Origin: SZUA-430 sp044220975
GTDB lineage: Bacteria; Pseudomonadota; Alphaproteobacteria; Micropepsales; Micropepsaceae
NCBI GenBank assembly: GCA_044220975.1
Contig: JBGAPZ010000003.1
Coordinates: 1-64,000 of the forward strand
Reading direction: 5' to 3'
DNA: 64,000 bases
Shown: piece after piece, positions 52,050 to 59,505 of the stretch
How positions within the stretch are numbered: the stretch's first letter is position 1
Layout of the letters: every line of letters begins with the position of its first letter
The notes under the pieces: generated by a model
The model's database searches: none
Told to the model about the DNA's origin: nothing
What the model saw: the letters and a program-made list of their open reading frames with translations, nothing else
Program-made: the position numbers and the translations under genes

Positions 52050-52628
52050 ATGAGCGATTTGCCCTCGACCGTGCCCGAACACAAAGCAGGCTTCGTCCTG
52101 GCCGGCGTGCCACACGCGGCCGCCCTCCAACTGATGGTCGTTGAGATCAAGGCAGGCGAAGCCGTTTGCAAAGTTCCCTACGCCGAGCACTTGGTCGGTA
52201 ATCCCGACTCACGCGTGATCCACGGCGGTGTCATCACGGCATTACTCGACAACGCATGCGGGATAGCCGTCGGTTCGAAGACCAGATTGATCGGCCAGAT
52301 CGCGACGCTCGACCTACGCATCGACTATATGAAAGCCGCAAATCCGGGCGAAGACATTTTCGCCTTCGCCGAATGCTACAAGGTGACGAAGAACATCGCC
52401 TTCGCCCGCGGCGTCGCTTACCACACCGATCGCACCGACCCCATCGCGACCTGCGCAGCCGCCTTCATGTTGGGCACGAAAAGCCAGCGCGGCGCAAACG
52501 CACCCGGCGTGGGAGCGGCGTGGGAGGCAAGTGATGGAGCTCATTCGCCGCGCTGCTGCCGAAGGCAAGAAACCCGACCTGCAAGCGCTGGTCGACGCAA
52601 TCCCGTATTGCAAATTTCTCGGCATTGA
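52050..52628 (+). CDS. PaaI-type thioesterase with frame-shifted C-terminus
   Basis: Hot-dog thioesterase. The core is normal: VPHAAALQLMVVEIKAGEAV, HGGVITALLDNACGIAV with the HGG-x2-TxxD active-site pattern, and IRIDY-like LDLRIDYMKAANPG. The natural end should be near residue 160 after APGVG. A perfect 11-bp tandem duplication at 52505-52526 shifts the frame, so translation misses the TGA at 52532-52534 and runs 38 residues further (Arg/Cys-rich, non-conserved) into the next gene, ending at 52628. Without one copy, the stop would form TGATG with the next start. 192 aa as it stands. Confidence 0.8.
   Translation: MSDLPSTVPEHKAGFVLAGVPHAAALQLMVVEIKAGEAVCKVPYAEHLVGNPDSRVIHGGVITALLDNACGIAVGSKTRLIGQIATLDLRIDYMKAANPGEDIFAFAECYKVTKNIAFARGVAYHTDRTDPIATCAAAFMLGTKSQRGANAPGVGAAWEASDGAHSPRCCRRQETRPASAGRRNPVLQISRH
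52505..52526 (+). repeat. Perfect 11-bp tandem duplication
   Basis: CGGCGTGGGAG occurs twice back to back at the 3' end of the first PaaI-type thioesterase gene. Eleven bases change the frame (11 mod 3 = 2). It explains why that gene overlaps its neighbour by 95 bp. Confidence 0.9.
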
Positions 52629-52986
52629 AGTCGATCGCAAAGGCACGGAGCTGACCACGATCCTGCGCTTCAGCCAGCGGCTGATCGGCAACCCCGTGTT
52701 GCCGGCACTTCATGGCGGTGTGGTCGGCGCGTTCCTGGAAGTCACAGCCGTCATACAGTTGATGATGGAAGCCGAAAGCGAGGATCTTCCGAAGCCCGTC
52801 GACATCGGCATTGACTACCTCCGCTCAGGCAAGCCGGTAGATACTTACGCGCGCGCAATCGTGACCAAGCACGGACGGCGCGTGTGCAATGTGCGCGCTG
52901 AAGCTTGGCAGGACGAGCATACGCGTCCGATTGCGGCGCTTCACGGCCATTTCCTGATCCGCCCGCGCGAAAGCGAACGCGCTTAA
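52534..52986 (+). CDS. PaaI-type thioesterase
   Basis: Hot-dog thioesterase of 150 aa. The active-site helix is preceded by LPALHGGVVGAFLEVTAVIQLM, matching the HGG motif but with Glu (FLE) in place of the Asp seen in the upstream paralogue; IGIDYLRSGKPVDTYARA follows. ATG 52534 is chosen because GGGAGG lies seven bases upstream. It and the previous gene are diverged tandem copies and may form a heteromeric enzyme (inference). A 51-aa membrane protein gene follows 141 bp later. Confidence 0.85.
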   Translation: MELIRRAAAEGKKPDLQALVDAIPYCKFLGIEVDRKGTELTTILRFSQRLIGNPVLPALHGGVVGAFLEVTAVIQLMMEAESEDLPKPVDIGIDYLRSGKPVDTYARAIVTKHGRRVCNVRAEAWQDEHTRPIAALHGHFLIRPRESERA

Positions 52987-53127
52987 CTGCGGCGCCAAAT
53001 CCGCATTGCAACTGCGAAGCTATCGCGTTCACGCCGCTTGCGCCCCCACCGCATGAGCGTAGGATCGCGTTCGACATCGTGTTTCTCAGTTTGCGTAACG
53101 ATGAACTCGCACCGAGGAGAAACCACT

Positions 53128-53283
53128 ATGCGTCGCACCTACTATCGTGACTGGATTGCGTGGTCGCTACTGGCGGCGATCGCGGTTGTCGGCGGCACGG
53201 AGTACTATGTGCAGCGTACGACCGGCCTGTCGACGCCTGAGTACGTGTACAAGATTGTAGTAACGCCGAACTCGTCGCGATAA
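53128..53283 (+). CDS. Small single-pass membrane protein (51 aa)
   Basis: MRRTYYRDWIAWSLLAAIAV: a basic N-terminus with three Tyr/Arg residues, one hydrophobic helix (about 10-25), and a 26-residue external tail ending TPNSSR. A strong GAGGAG nine bases before ATG 53128 supports translation. An in-frame ATG at 53101 lies before that ribosome site and is unlikely. It ends 6 bp from the convergent spoVR gene. Function unknown; no family recognised. Confidence 0.6.
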   Translation: MRRTYYRDWIAWSLLAAIAVVGGTEYYVQRTTGLSTPEYVYKIVVTPNSSR

Positions 53284-53289
53284 AGACGC

Positions 53290-54783
53290 TTACGTCTCAG
53301 GCTCTTCTAGAACGACGTTGTAGCCCCATAGACGGCGAATGTGCTTGAGGACGGCATCCTTCGTATTCTGCGCAAGCGGAATGCCGCGGTGACGGTTGTG
53401 ACGCAAGGTGAGCGTCCGGTCGCCCGCAAGATTGGCGCCCACGACTTGAACGTCCGGCTGATGCGTCGAAAGATCGTAAAGCCGCGCGAGCGATGTGCGC
53501 AGCTTGCGGTAACCGAGCTCGTTGTGGATCGCGGCCACCGTATAGACGGGATCTTCTGTCTTGTCGCGCACGGCAAAGAGCTTCAGATCGCGCATCACCT
53601 TCGGGCTTAGGAACTGCTGGATGAAGCTCTCGTCGCGGTAATTCGCCCACGCGTGTTTTAGCACGTCGCGCCAATTTCCTTTGCCGGCAATCTCTGGAAA
53701 CCAGTCGCGATCTTCGGGCGTCGGGTCTTCCGACATACGCTTGATGTCGGACATCATCGCAAAACCGAGCGCGTATGGATTGATCCCGTAATAGCGCGAG
53801 TCGTCGAACCCCGGCTGCATCACGACGCTCGAATGCGAATGCAGGAACTCGAGGATCGACCCTTCGCTGATCTGCCCGCGGTCGTAGAGCGCGTTCATGA
53901 TGTAGTGGTGCACGAACGTGGCACAGCCTTCGTTCATGACCTTCGTCTGCATCTGCGGGTAGAAATACTGCGCCACGTTGCGCACGATGCGTAGCAGCTC
54001 GCGCTGCCAGTTCTTCAACACCGGCGAGTGTTTTTCCAAAAAGTAGATCAAGTTCTCTTCCGGAAGGTTCATCGGCGCCTGTGGTCCGACGACCTCGTCC
54101 TCGTCAACAGCCGCCAAATCCGCGCTCATGTCGCGCGCCGTGCCGGGCAGCGTGCGCCATAAATCGTTGAAGCTCTCTTCCTCGTACTGCTGGCGCTTGC
54201 GCAAGCGCTCTTCGCGTTGAGCACGCGATGGACGCGGCGGCCGGCGATAGCGGAACACGCCTTGCTCCATCAGCGCATGCGCAGAATCCAGCACCTGCTC
54301 AACAGCTTCGGCACCGTACTTTTCCTCGCAAGCCGCGACGTACTTCTTCGAGAACGCGAGGTAGTCGAGGATCGCCTCCGCGTTGGTCCACTGCCGGAAC
54401 AGATAGTTGTTCTTGAAGAAGTGATTGTGCCCGAAGCACGCATGCGCCATGACGAGCGCCTGCATCGTCATGGTGTTTTCTTCCATGAGGTACGCGATGC
54501 ACGGGTTCGAATTGATGACGATCTCGTAAGCGAGCCCGGACCAGCCCTTGGAGTACATCGTTTCTTCGCGGGCGAAGATTTTGCCGAACGACCAGTGATG
54601 GTACATCATCGGCATTCCATGCGCCGAATAGGCGTCGAGCATCTGCTCGGAGGCGATGATCTCGATTTGATTCGGATAGACGTCGAGCTTCAAGTCGTTG
54701 AGACCGACGTCTTCGATCGCGGCAAAGACGCGCTTCAGAAGCGCAAAGTCCCACTCGCCGCCGGAGAAGAGTAGTTCGCTCAT
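53290..54783 (-). CDS. SpoVR-family protein (YcgB-like)
   Basis: Protein of 497 aa. Family segments include GGEWDFALLKRVFAAIEDVG, YHHWSFGKIF, EIVINSNPCIAYLMEEN, MKVMNEGCATFVHHYI-like (TKVMNEGCATFVHHYIMN) and NPYALGFAMMSDIKR. SpoVR was named from Bacillus spore cortex formation; in Gram-negatives it travels with PrkA/YeaG and YeaH and takes part in stress or starvation adaptation by an unknown route. Last gene of a four-gene unit; its ATG overlaps the hydrolase stop (ATGA). Confidence 0.93.
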   Translation of the reverse strand: MSELLFSGGEWDFALLKRVFAAIEDVGLNDLKLDVYPNQIEIIASEQMLDAYSAHGMPMMYHHWSFGKIFAREETMYSKGWSGLAYEIVINSNPCIAYLMEENTMTMQALVMAHACFGHNHFFKNNYLFRQWTNAEAILDYLAFSKKYVAACEEKYGAEAVEQVLDSAHALMEQGVFRYRRPPRPSRAQREERLRKRQQYEEESFNDLWRTLPGTARDMSADLAAVDEDEVVGPQAPMNLPEENLIYFLEKHSPVLKNWQRELLRIVRNVAQYFYPQMQTKVMNEGCATFVHHYIMNALYDRGQISEGSILEFLHSHSSVVMQPGFDDSRYYGINPYALGFAMMSDIKRMSEDPTPEDRDWFPEIAGKGNWRDVLKHAWANYRDESFIQQFLSPKVMRDLKLFAVRDKTEDPVYTVAAIHNELGYRKLRTSLARLYDLSTHQPDVQVVGANLAGDRTLTLRHNRHRGIPLAQNTKDAVLKHIRRLWGYNVVLEEPET

Positions 54784-55751
54784 GCCGCCGCCCGGTTCGT
54801 TTGCCGCGCCAGCATGAGCGCGAACAGGATTTTCAGCAAATCGATTTGCTCGAACTTGCGCCGGGAGAGCAGATTGCCGGTCGCGACCTCTCCGTGCCCC
54901 AAGCCCTCCAGAAGCACGTAGTGCGCACCGGGCAGGATCGTCGAGGCGACGGGGACTAGCCCGTCATTGCGTAGACCCCGCTCTTCCATCCATTTGACGG
55001 TCGGCCACGCGGGCAAAAGCCCTTTGCCCGCCGCAGTCCCTACGCACATGACCGGCACCTCGGCCAAGAGCTGTGCAATCTCGACCGCGTTGGCATCGAG
55101 ATATCGCGCCCGCTCGTCGGTTGTAAGGTCGCAAATCGCCTGCGGATCGGCGCCCAGCAGCTTTAGCGCCGACGACCCGATCCGCCGCGCGCGCGGCGCC
55201 GTGCAGGCAACGTCGGCAACCGGAGATCCTTGGAATGGCGCCTGGAACGCCACCCACCCATCTACGAACCGCCGCACTTCGGGGTGCGCGACCAGTGCCT
55301 CCAGCACATCGAGCCCGCCCTTCGAATGCGTCACGATCCATGTTGGGCAGGGGTGCTGTGCCAGAACTTTGGCAAGACGTGCGCCATTGGCGCTGACGGT
55401 GGCGCCGGTATCGATATCGGCGATCGCTGCGTCAAACCCGTCGTCCTTCAGCTGCCGAACTTGATGGGTCAGATATTCGACCAAGCGCAACCGGCTCGCT
55501 TTGAGTGCAATCCCGCTTAAGACGGCCGGCACGAATAAGATGCGCGAAGCGCGAATGCGGCTCGCAACCTGCGTGAACGCTGCCTCGGCCCGCGCGGTGC
55601 TCAGGCGACCATCGGAAAAGAACGGCGCAAGCTTCGCCGTATCCTCGTACCCATGCGGCGCACGCTTCAGTCGCGAATACGCGCCTGGCGCATCGTCGTG
55701 ATCGAGCCAGGTGAGCAGCCGGCCCCAAACCCGTGCACCGGCGGCGTTCAC
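54780..55751 (-). CDS. Alpha/beta-hydrolase-like protein inside the prkA operon
   Basis: Protein of 323 aa. A lipase-like core is suggested by FVPAVLSGIALKASRLRLVEYL, the nucleophile elbow WIVTHSKGGLDVLEAL (G-x-S-x-G replaced by H-S-K-G-G), WVAFQAPFQGSPVAD after it, and a late His in LEGLGHGEVA with Asp in LRNDGLVPV. THSKGG elbows occur in lipase-like and phospholipase-like proteins. The GTG start at 55751 overlaps the yeaH stop (GTGA), and its stop overlaps spoVR (ATGA). It is not part of the usual PrkA-YeaH-SpoVR trio. Substrate unknown. Confidence 0.75.
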   Translation of the reverse strand: MNAAGARVWGRLLTWLDHDDAPGAYSRLKRAPHGYEDTAKLAPFFSDGRLSTARAEAAFTQVASRIRASRILFVPAVLSGIALKASRLRLVEYLTHQVRQLKDDGFDAAIADIDTGATVSANGARLAKVLAQHPCPTWIVTHSKGGLDVLEALVAHPEVRRFVDGWVAFQAPFQGSPVADVACTAPRARRIGSSALKLLGADPQAICDLTTDERARYLDANAVEIAQLLAEVPVMCVGTAAGKGLLPAWPTVKWMEERGLRNDGLVPVASTILPGAHYVLLEGLGHGEVATGNLLSRRKFEQIDLLKILFALMLARQTNRAAA

Positions 55752-57070
55752 CCCTTGGCCACCGCGCCTTCTTTCGCGAACAGCTCGCGAAACACGGGAA
55801 AGATGTCTTGTGGCTTAGCGATGCGCTTCGTCGCGAAGTTCTTCCAGTCGCGCGCAACGGTGCGATAGGCGCGCCAGAGTTCCGCTCCGGACTCCTCGCT
55901 GGAAAACACTTCCATTTCGCGCTCGTCCAGGATCTCGATATACGCGTAGTACTGGCACATCGGCATCAATTCTTGGTTCAGAAGATCGACGCAGCGCGAC
56001 GCGTCGCCTGTTTGCGTGTACCCGTCGGACGCTTGCGCCGCATAGATGTTCCACTCGCCGGTCGCATAACGCTCGTGCACAATCTTCTTCATCTCCTCGA
56101 GCGCGGTGGACACGATCGTCCCGCCCGATTGGCGCGAATAGAAGAAGGTATGCTCATCGACTTCCTGCGCGTCGTGCGTATGGCGGATGAACACGATATC
56201 AAGCCGCTCGTACCGCCGCTTGAGGAAGAGATGCAGCAACATGAAGAAACGCTTTGCGAGATCCTTCTCCCGCTCGCCCATCGAGCCCGACACGTCCATC
56301 AGGCAAAACATGACAGCCTGGCTCGTCGGGATAGGTTCTTGAACGAACGCGTTGAAGCGCACGTCTACTGGATCGAGGAACGGCACCCACTTACGACGGT
56401 GCTCAAGCCGCGCGATCTCATCTTCGAGCTCGGCAATAACCTCGCGATTGTCGGCATTGGGCGTCGCGCCGCAGCGCAGTGCCACCACCTTCTGCCGCAA
56501 TACCTCGATGTCGTCTTCCTTCGGCCGGCGCATCGCAAGCCTGCGCCCGAACGAATTGCGCATTGTGCGCACGAGATTGATCTGATTTGGCGAGCCCGAA
56601 GTCGTCATGCCCGCCCGCCGCCACGAGAAGACCTTGATCTCCTTCAGCGCGGTTTTGATGAGGTTCGGAAGTTCAAGGTCCTCGAAGAAGATGTCGAGGA
56701 TTTCGTCCTGCGACAGCGTGAACGAAAAGTCGTCGTCGAACTCCCCGCCCTGTGACGCATCCTTTCCGCGGCCTTGGCCTTCGCCCTGACGCGGCTTTTT
56801 GATCTGATCGCCTTCGACGAAATCTTTGTTTCCGGGAAGCACGCGCTCATGCTCGCCGCCAACAGTCGGGTCGTGCCGGAAGCGCGGTTCCTTCGTGCTC
56901 TTCGTAGGGATCGAGATTTTCTGATCCTTCGCGAAGTCCGAAACCGTTCGATCCTTCAGTGACTTCTGGACGGCCTCTTTGATCTCGCCCCGCGCGCGCC
57001 GGATGAATCGCTGCCGGTTGGCAAGACTTTTGCCCTTCGGATTCAAACGGCGGTCGATGAAGTTCGCCAT
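55748..57070 (-). CDS. yeaH: DUF444-family protein YeaH
   Basis: Protein of 440 aa starting MANFIDRRLNPKGKSLANRQ, a YeaH hallmark, then a basic disordered stretch with GGEHERVLPGNKDFVEGD. The C-terminal half is a von Willebrand A-like domain with MIDAS-type CLMDVSGSMGEREKD and SGGTIVSTALEEM. YeaH works with the kinase PrkA/YeaG in stress responses. It starts 39 bp after prkA, behind a GC hairpin (57081-57105), and is coupled to the next gene. Confidence 0.93.
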   Translation of the reverse strand: MANFIDRRLNPKGKSLANRQRFIRRARGEIKEAVQKSLKDRTVSDFAKDQKISIPTKSTKEPRFRHDPTVGGEHERVLPGNKDFVEGDQIKKPRQGEGQGRGKDASQGGEFDDDFSFTLSQDEILDIFFEDLELPNLIKTALKEIKVFSWRRAGMTTSGSPNQINLVRTMRNSFGRRLAMRRPKEDDIEVLRQKVVALRCGATPNADNREVIAELEDEIARLEHRRKWVPFLDPVDVRFNAFVQEPIPTSQAVMFCLMDVSGSMGEREKDLAKRFFMLLHLFLKRRYERLDIVFIRHTHDAQEVDEHTFFYSRQSGGTIVSTALEEMKKIVHERYATGEWNIYAAQASDGYTQTGDASRCVDLLNQELMPMCQYYAYIEILDEREMEVFSSEESGAELWRAYRTVARDWKNFATKRIAKPQDIFPVFRELFAKEGAVAKG

Positions 57071-57080
57071 GATGAGCGGC

Positions 57081-57105
57081 CGCGCAGGGGCATCGCCCCC
57101 GCGCG
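57081..57105 (-). other. Intercistronic hairpin between prkA and yeaH
   Basis: CGCGC-x-GGGG pairs with CCCC-x-GCGCG around a CATCG loop. It sits 10 bp before the yeaH start and could tune yeaH translation or stabilise the upstream mRNA segment. Confidence 0.4.
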
Positions 57106-57109
57106 AGCC

Positions 57110-59056
57110 TTATCCCGCCTTGTTCACGCGCATGTACCACTCGACCAGCCGCCGAACCTGGCGCGCCGTGTAATGGCGCGCGAGCATGCGTTTGACGAAC
57201 TCGTTGTGCTTGGACTGCGTGTCGGAATCCTTCTTCGACTCGAACGAGATGACCGGCAACAGATCTTCGACCTGGCTGAACATCCGCTTTTCGATGACGT
57301 TGCGGATCTTCTCGTAAGAAGTCCACGCGGGGTTCTTGCCGTCGTTCGCCGCACGATGGCGGAGTGCGAACTTCACAACCTCGTTCCGGAAGTCCTTCGG
57401 ATTGGCGATCCCGGCCGGCTTTTCGATCTTCGACAACTCGTTGTCTAAGCTGCCGCGATCGAGCATCTGCCCCGTATCGGTGTCCTTGAAGTCCTGGTCT
57501 TCGATCCACGCGTCGGCGTAAGAGATGTAGCGGTCGAACAGATTCTGACCGTACTCGCTATAGGACTCGAGATAGGCCTTCTGGATTTCCTTGCCGATAA
57601 ACTCCGCATAGCGCGGCGCCAACTCGGCCTTGATGAACTCCAGATAGCGTTTCTCGGTGTCGTCCGAATGCTGCTCGCGCTTGATCGCCTGCTCGAGCAC
57701 ATACATCAAATGCACCGGATCGGCGGTCACCTCGGTTGTGTCGTAATTGAACGTCTCTGACAGCACCTTGTAGGCAAAGCGGGTGGAAATGCCGCTCATG
57801 CCTTCGTCCACGCCGCCCGCGTCTTTGTACTCCTGCAGCGTCTTGGCCTTCGGATCCGTATCCTTCAGCTTCTCACCGTCGTAAACACGAAGCTTGGAGT
57901 AGAGGTTTGAATTCTCGTGCTCCTTCAAGCGCGTTAGCACACAGAAGCGCGCCAACATCTCGAGCGTTTCCGGGGCGCAGGGCGAACTGCCAAGCTCGCT
58001 GCTCTGCAGAAGCTTCTTGTAGATCGCAACCTCATCGGTCGCGCGCAGGCAGTACGGCACCGTCACCACGCAAATACGGTCGAGAAACGCTTCGTTGTTT
58101 TTGTTCGCCTTGAACTGCGTCCACTCGGATTCGTTCGAGTGCGCCAGAATAATGCCTTGGAAGGGAATCGGTCCAAGCGTCTCGGTGCCGATGTAGTTGC
58201 CCTCCTGCGTCGCCGTCAGCAGCGGGTGGAGGACCTTGATCGGCGCTTTGAACATTTCGACGAACTCAAGCAAGCCTTGGTTCGCATGGCAGAGACCGCC
58301 GGAGAACGAATACGCATCGGCGTCGTTCTGGCTGAAACGTTCCAACTTGCGGATATCGACCTTGCCGGTCAGTGCAGAGATGTCCTGGTTGTTCTCATCG
58401 CCAGGTTCGGTCTTGGCAATCGCAATCTGACGCAGCTTCGACGGCTGCAGCTTCACAACCTCAAACCGCGAAATATCGCCGCCGAATTCGTCGAGCCGCT
58501 TTACCGCCCACGGGCTCATGATCCCGGTCAATCTGTGCTTCTCAATCCCGTACCGCTCTTCAAGCAGATTGGCGAGTTCGGCTGTCCTGAACAAACCCAA
58601 CGGAGATTCGAACACGGGGCTGATCGCATCACCCGCCTTCAGCACATAGATCGGGTGAACCTCCATAAGCTCCTTAAGTCGCTCCGCAAGCGAAGACTTG
58701 CCGCCGCCGACAGGACCCAAGAGGTAGAGAATCTGACGCCGCTCTTCCAAGCCCTGCGCCGCGTGCTTGAAGTAGCCGACGATACGCTCGATCGTGTCTT
58801 CCATCCCGAAAAAGCCTTCGAACGCGCGATACCGTTTGATCGTGCGATTGAAGAACATCCGCGAGAGACGCGTGTCGCGCGACGTATCGAGAAGTTCGGG
58901 TTCGCCGATCGCTGCGATCATGCGTTCCGCCGGACTTGCGTACATCATCGGATTGTCGCGCGCTGCCAACAAATAATCGCGCAATGACATGGTCTCAAAC
59001 TTCTCGCGCGCATAGGCACGAGTGAACGCGTCGAAGACGTCGAGAGAGTTGCTCAT
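57110..59056 (-). CDS. prkA: PrkA-family serine protein kinase (YeaG-like)
   Basis: Protein of 648 aa. The N-terminal AAA+ domain has Walker A LLGPVGGGKSSLAERL (Lys120), preceded by MYASPAERMIAAIGEPE; the C-terminal PrkA domain carries the kinase-like part. E. coli YeaG and Bacillus PrkA are the models: the first supports survival under nitrogen starvation, the second is described as a kinase or ATP-dependent protease. ATG 59056 is the start; the reading frame continues to 59095 without better signals. First gene of the prkA-yeaH-hydrolase-spoVR unit. Confidence 0.93.
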   Translation of the reverse strand: MSNSLDVFDAFTRAYAREKFETMSLRDYLLAARDNPMMYASPAERMIAAIGEPELLDTSRDTRLSRMFFNRTIKRYRAFEGFFGMEDTIERIVGYFKHAAQGLEERRQILYLLGPVGGGKSSLAERLKELMEVHPIYVLKAGDAISPVFESPLGLFRTAELANLLEERYGIEKHRLTGIMSPWAVKRLDEFGGDISRFEVVKLQPSKLRQIAIAKTEPGDENNQDISALTGKVDIRKLERFSQNDADAYSFSGGLCHANQGLLEFVEMFKAPIKVLHPLLTATQEGNYIGTETLGPIPFQGIILAHSNESEWTQFKANKNNEAFLDRICVVTVPYCLRATDEVAIYKKLLQSSELGSSPCAPETLEMLARFCVLTRLKEHENSNLYSKLRVYDGEKLKDTDPKAKTLQEYKDAGGVDEGMSGISTRFAYKVLSETFNYDTTEVTADPVHLMYVLEQAIKREQHSDDTEKRYLEFIKAELAPRYAEFIGKEIQKAYLESYSEYGQNLFDRYISYADAWIEDQDFKDTDTGQMLDRGSLDNELSKIEKPAGIANPKDFRNEVVKFALRHRAANDGKNPAWTSYEKIRNVIEKRMFSQVEDLLPVISFESKKDSDTQSKHNEFVKRMLARHYTARQVRRLVEWYMRVNKAG

Positions 59057-59505
59057 GAGATGCCGCCTATCTCCGTAAGGCTCTTTTGACTGCACGGCCG
59101 CTCAAACGTCTGCGGTGGCGTCGAGGCGGCAGCTGGGCCAAAACGGGCCAACTAAGCTCAAGTTTCAAAAATAGTGCCGTGATCCCCTAAAGCAATCGTA
59201 AACCTTTGGGAAACCCGTGATCCGCAACGGTTTTCTCACAGAGGTGATTTGCGCATGAATAAGTGTACAGCTTCGTCAAGCTCATCCTAGAGTTTTCTCG
59301 CGCCCGCAAAACAATGCGATTCGCGCGTGTTCCATTCGCCGCAGCAAACGTCGCAATCCCGCCGCATTCCGGGCCGCTTTGCGCCACAGCAAGCGTTTTA
59401 TCTCCGCTTGGTTTCAAGGTCACTGGGTCCTTGATCAATGCCGGGTCCGCGCATGCGGCTTGGCTTGCGGGAAATCCCGCAAACACCCCCAAGGGAGAGT
59501 AATTC
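59057..59505. other. 449-bp divergent regulatory region
   Basis: It separates prkA from the VWA-domain gene and must hold both promoters. AT-rich stretches lie around 59160-59245. It contains the short peptide frame at 59255-59290. Longer frames here lack ribosome sites and protein-like composition. No clear operator dyad was found by eye. Confidence 0.55.
59255..59290 (+). CDS. Possible leader peptide with five Ser codons
   Basis: MNKCTASSSSS, 11 residues, preceded by GAGGTG at a workable distance. The five final codons are all serine but use four different codons (TCG, TCA, AGC, TCA, TCC). It lies 216 bp before the VWA gene. No clear terminator/antiterminator pair follows, so attenuation is speculative. 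Confidence 0.22.
   Translation: MNKCTASSSSS

Noticed and set aside
59263..59502. 79-codon plus-strand frame before the VWA gene
   Set aside because: GTG start without a ribosome site and no recognisable protein features; it ends just before the true RBS of the VWA gene.
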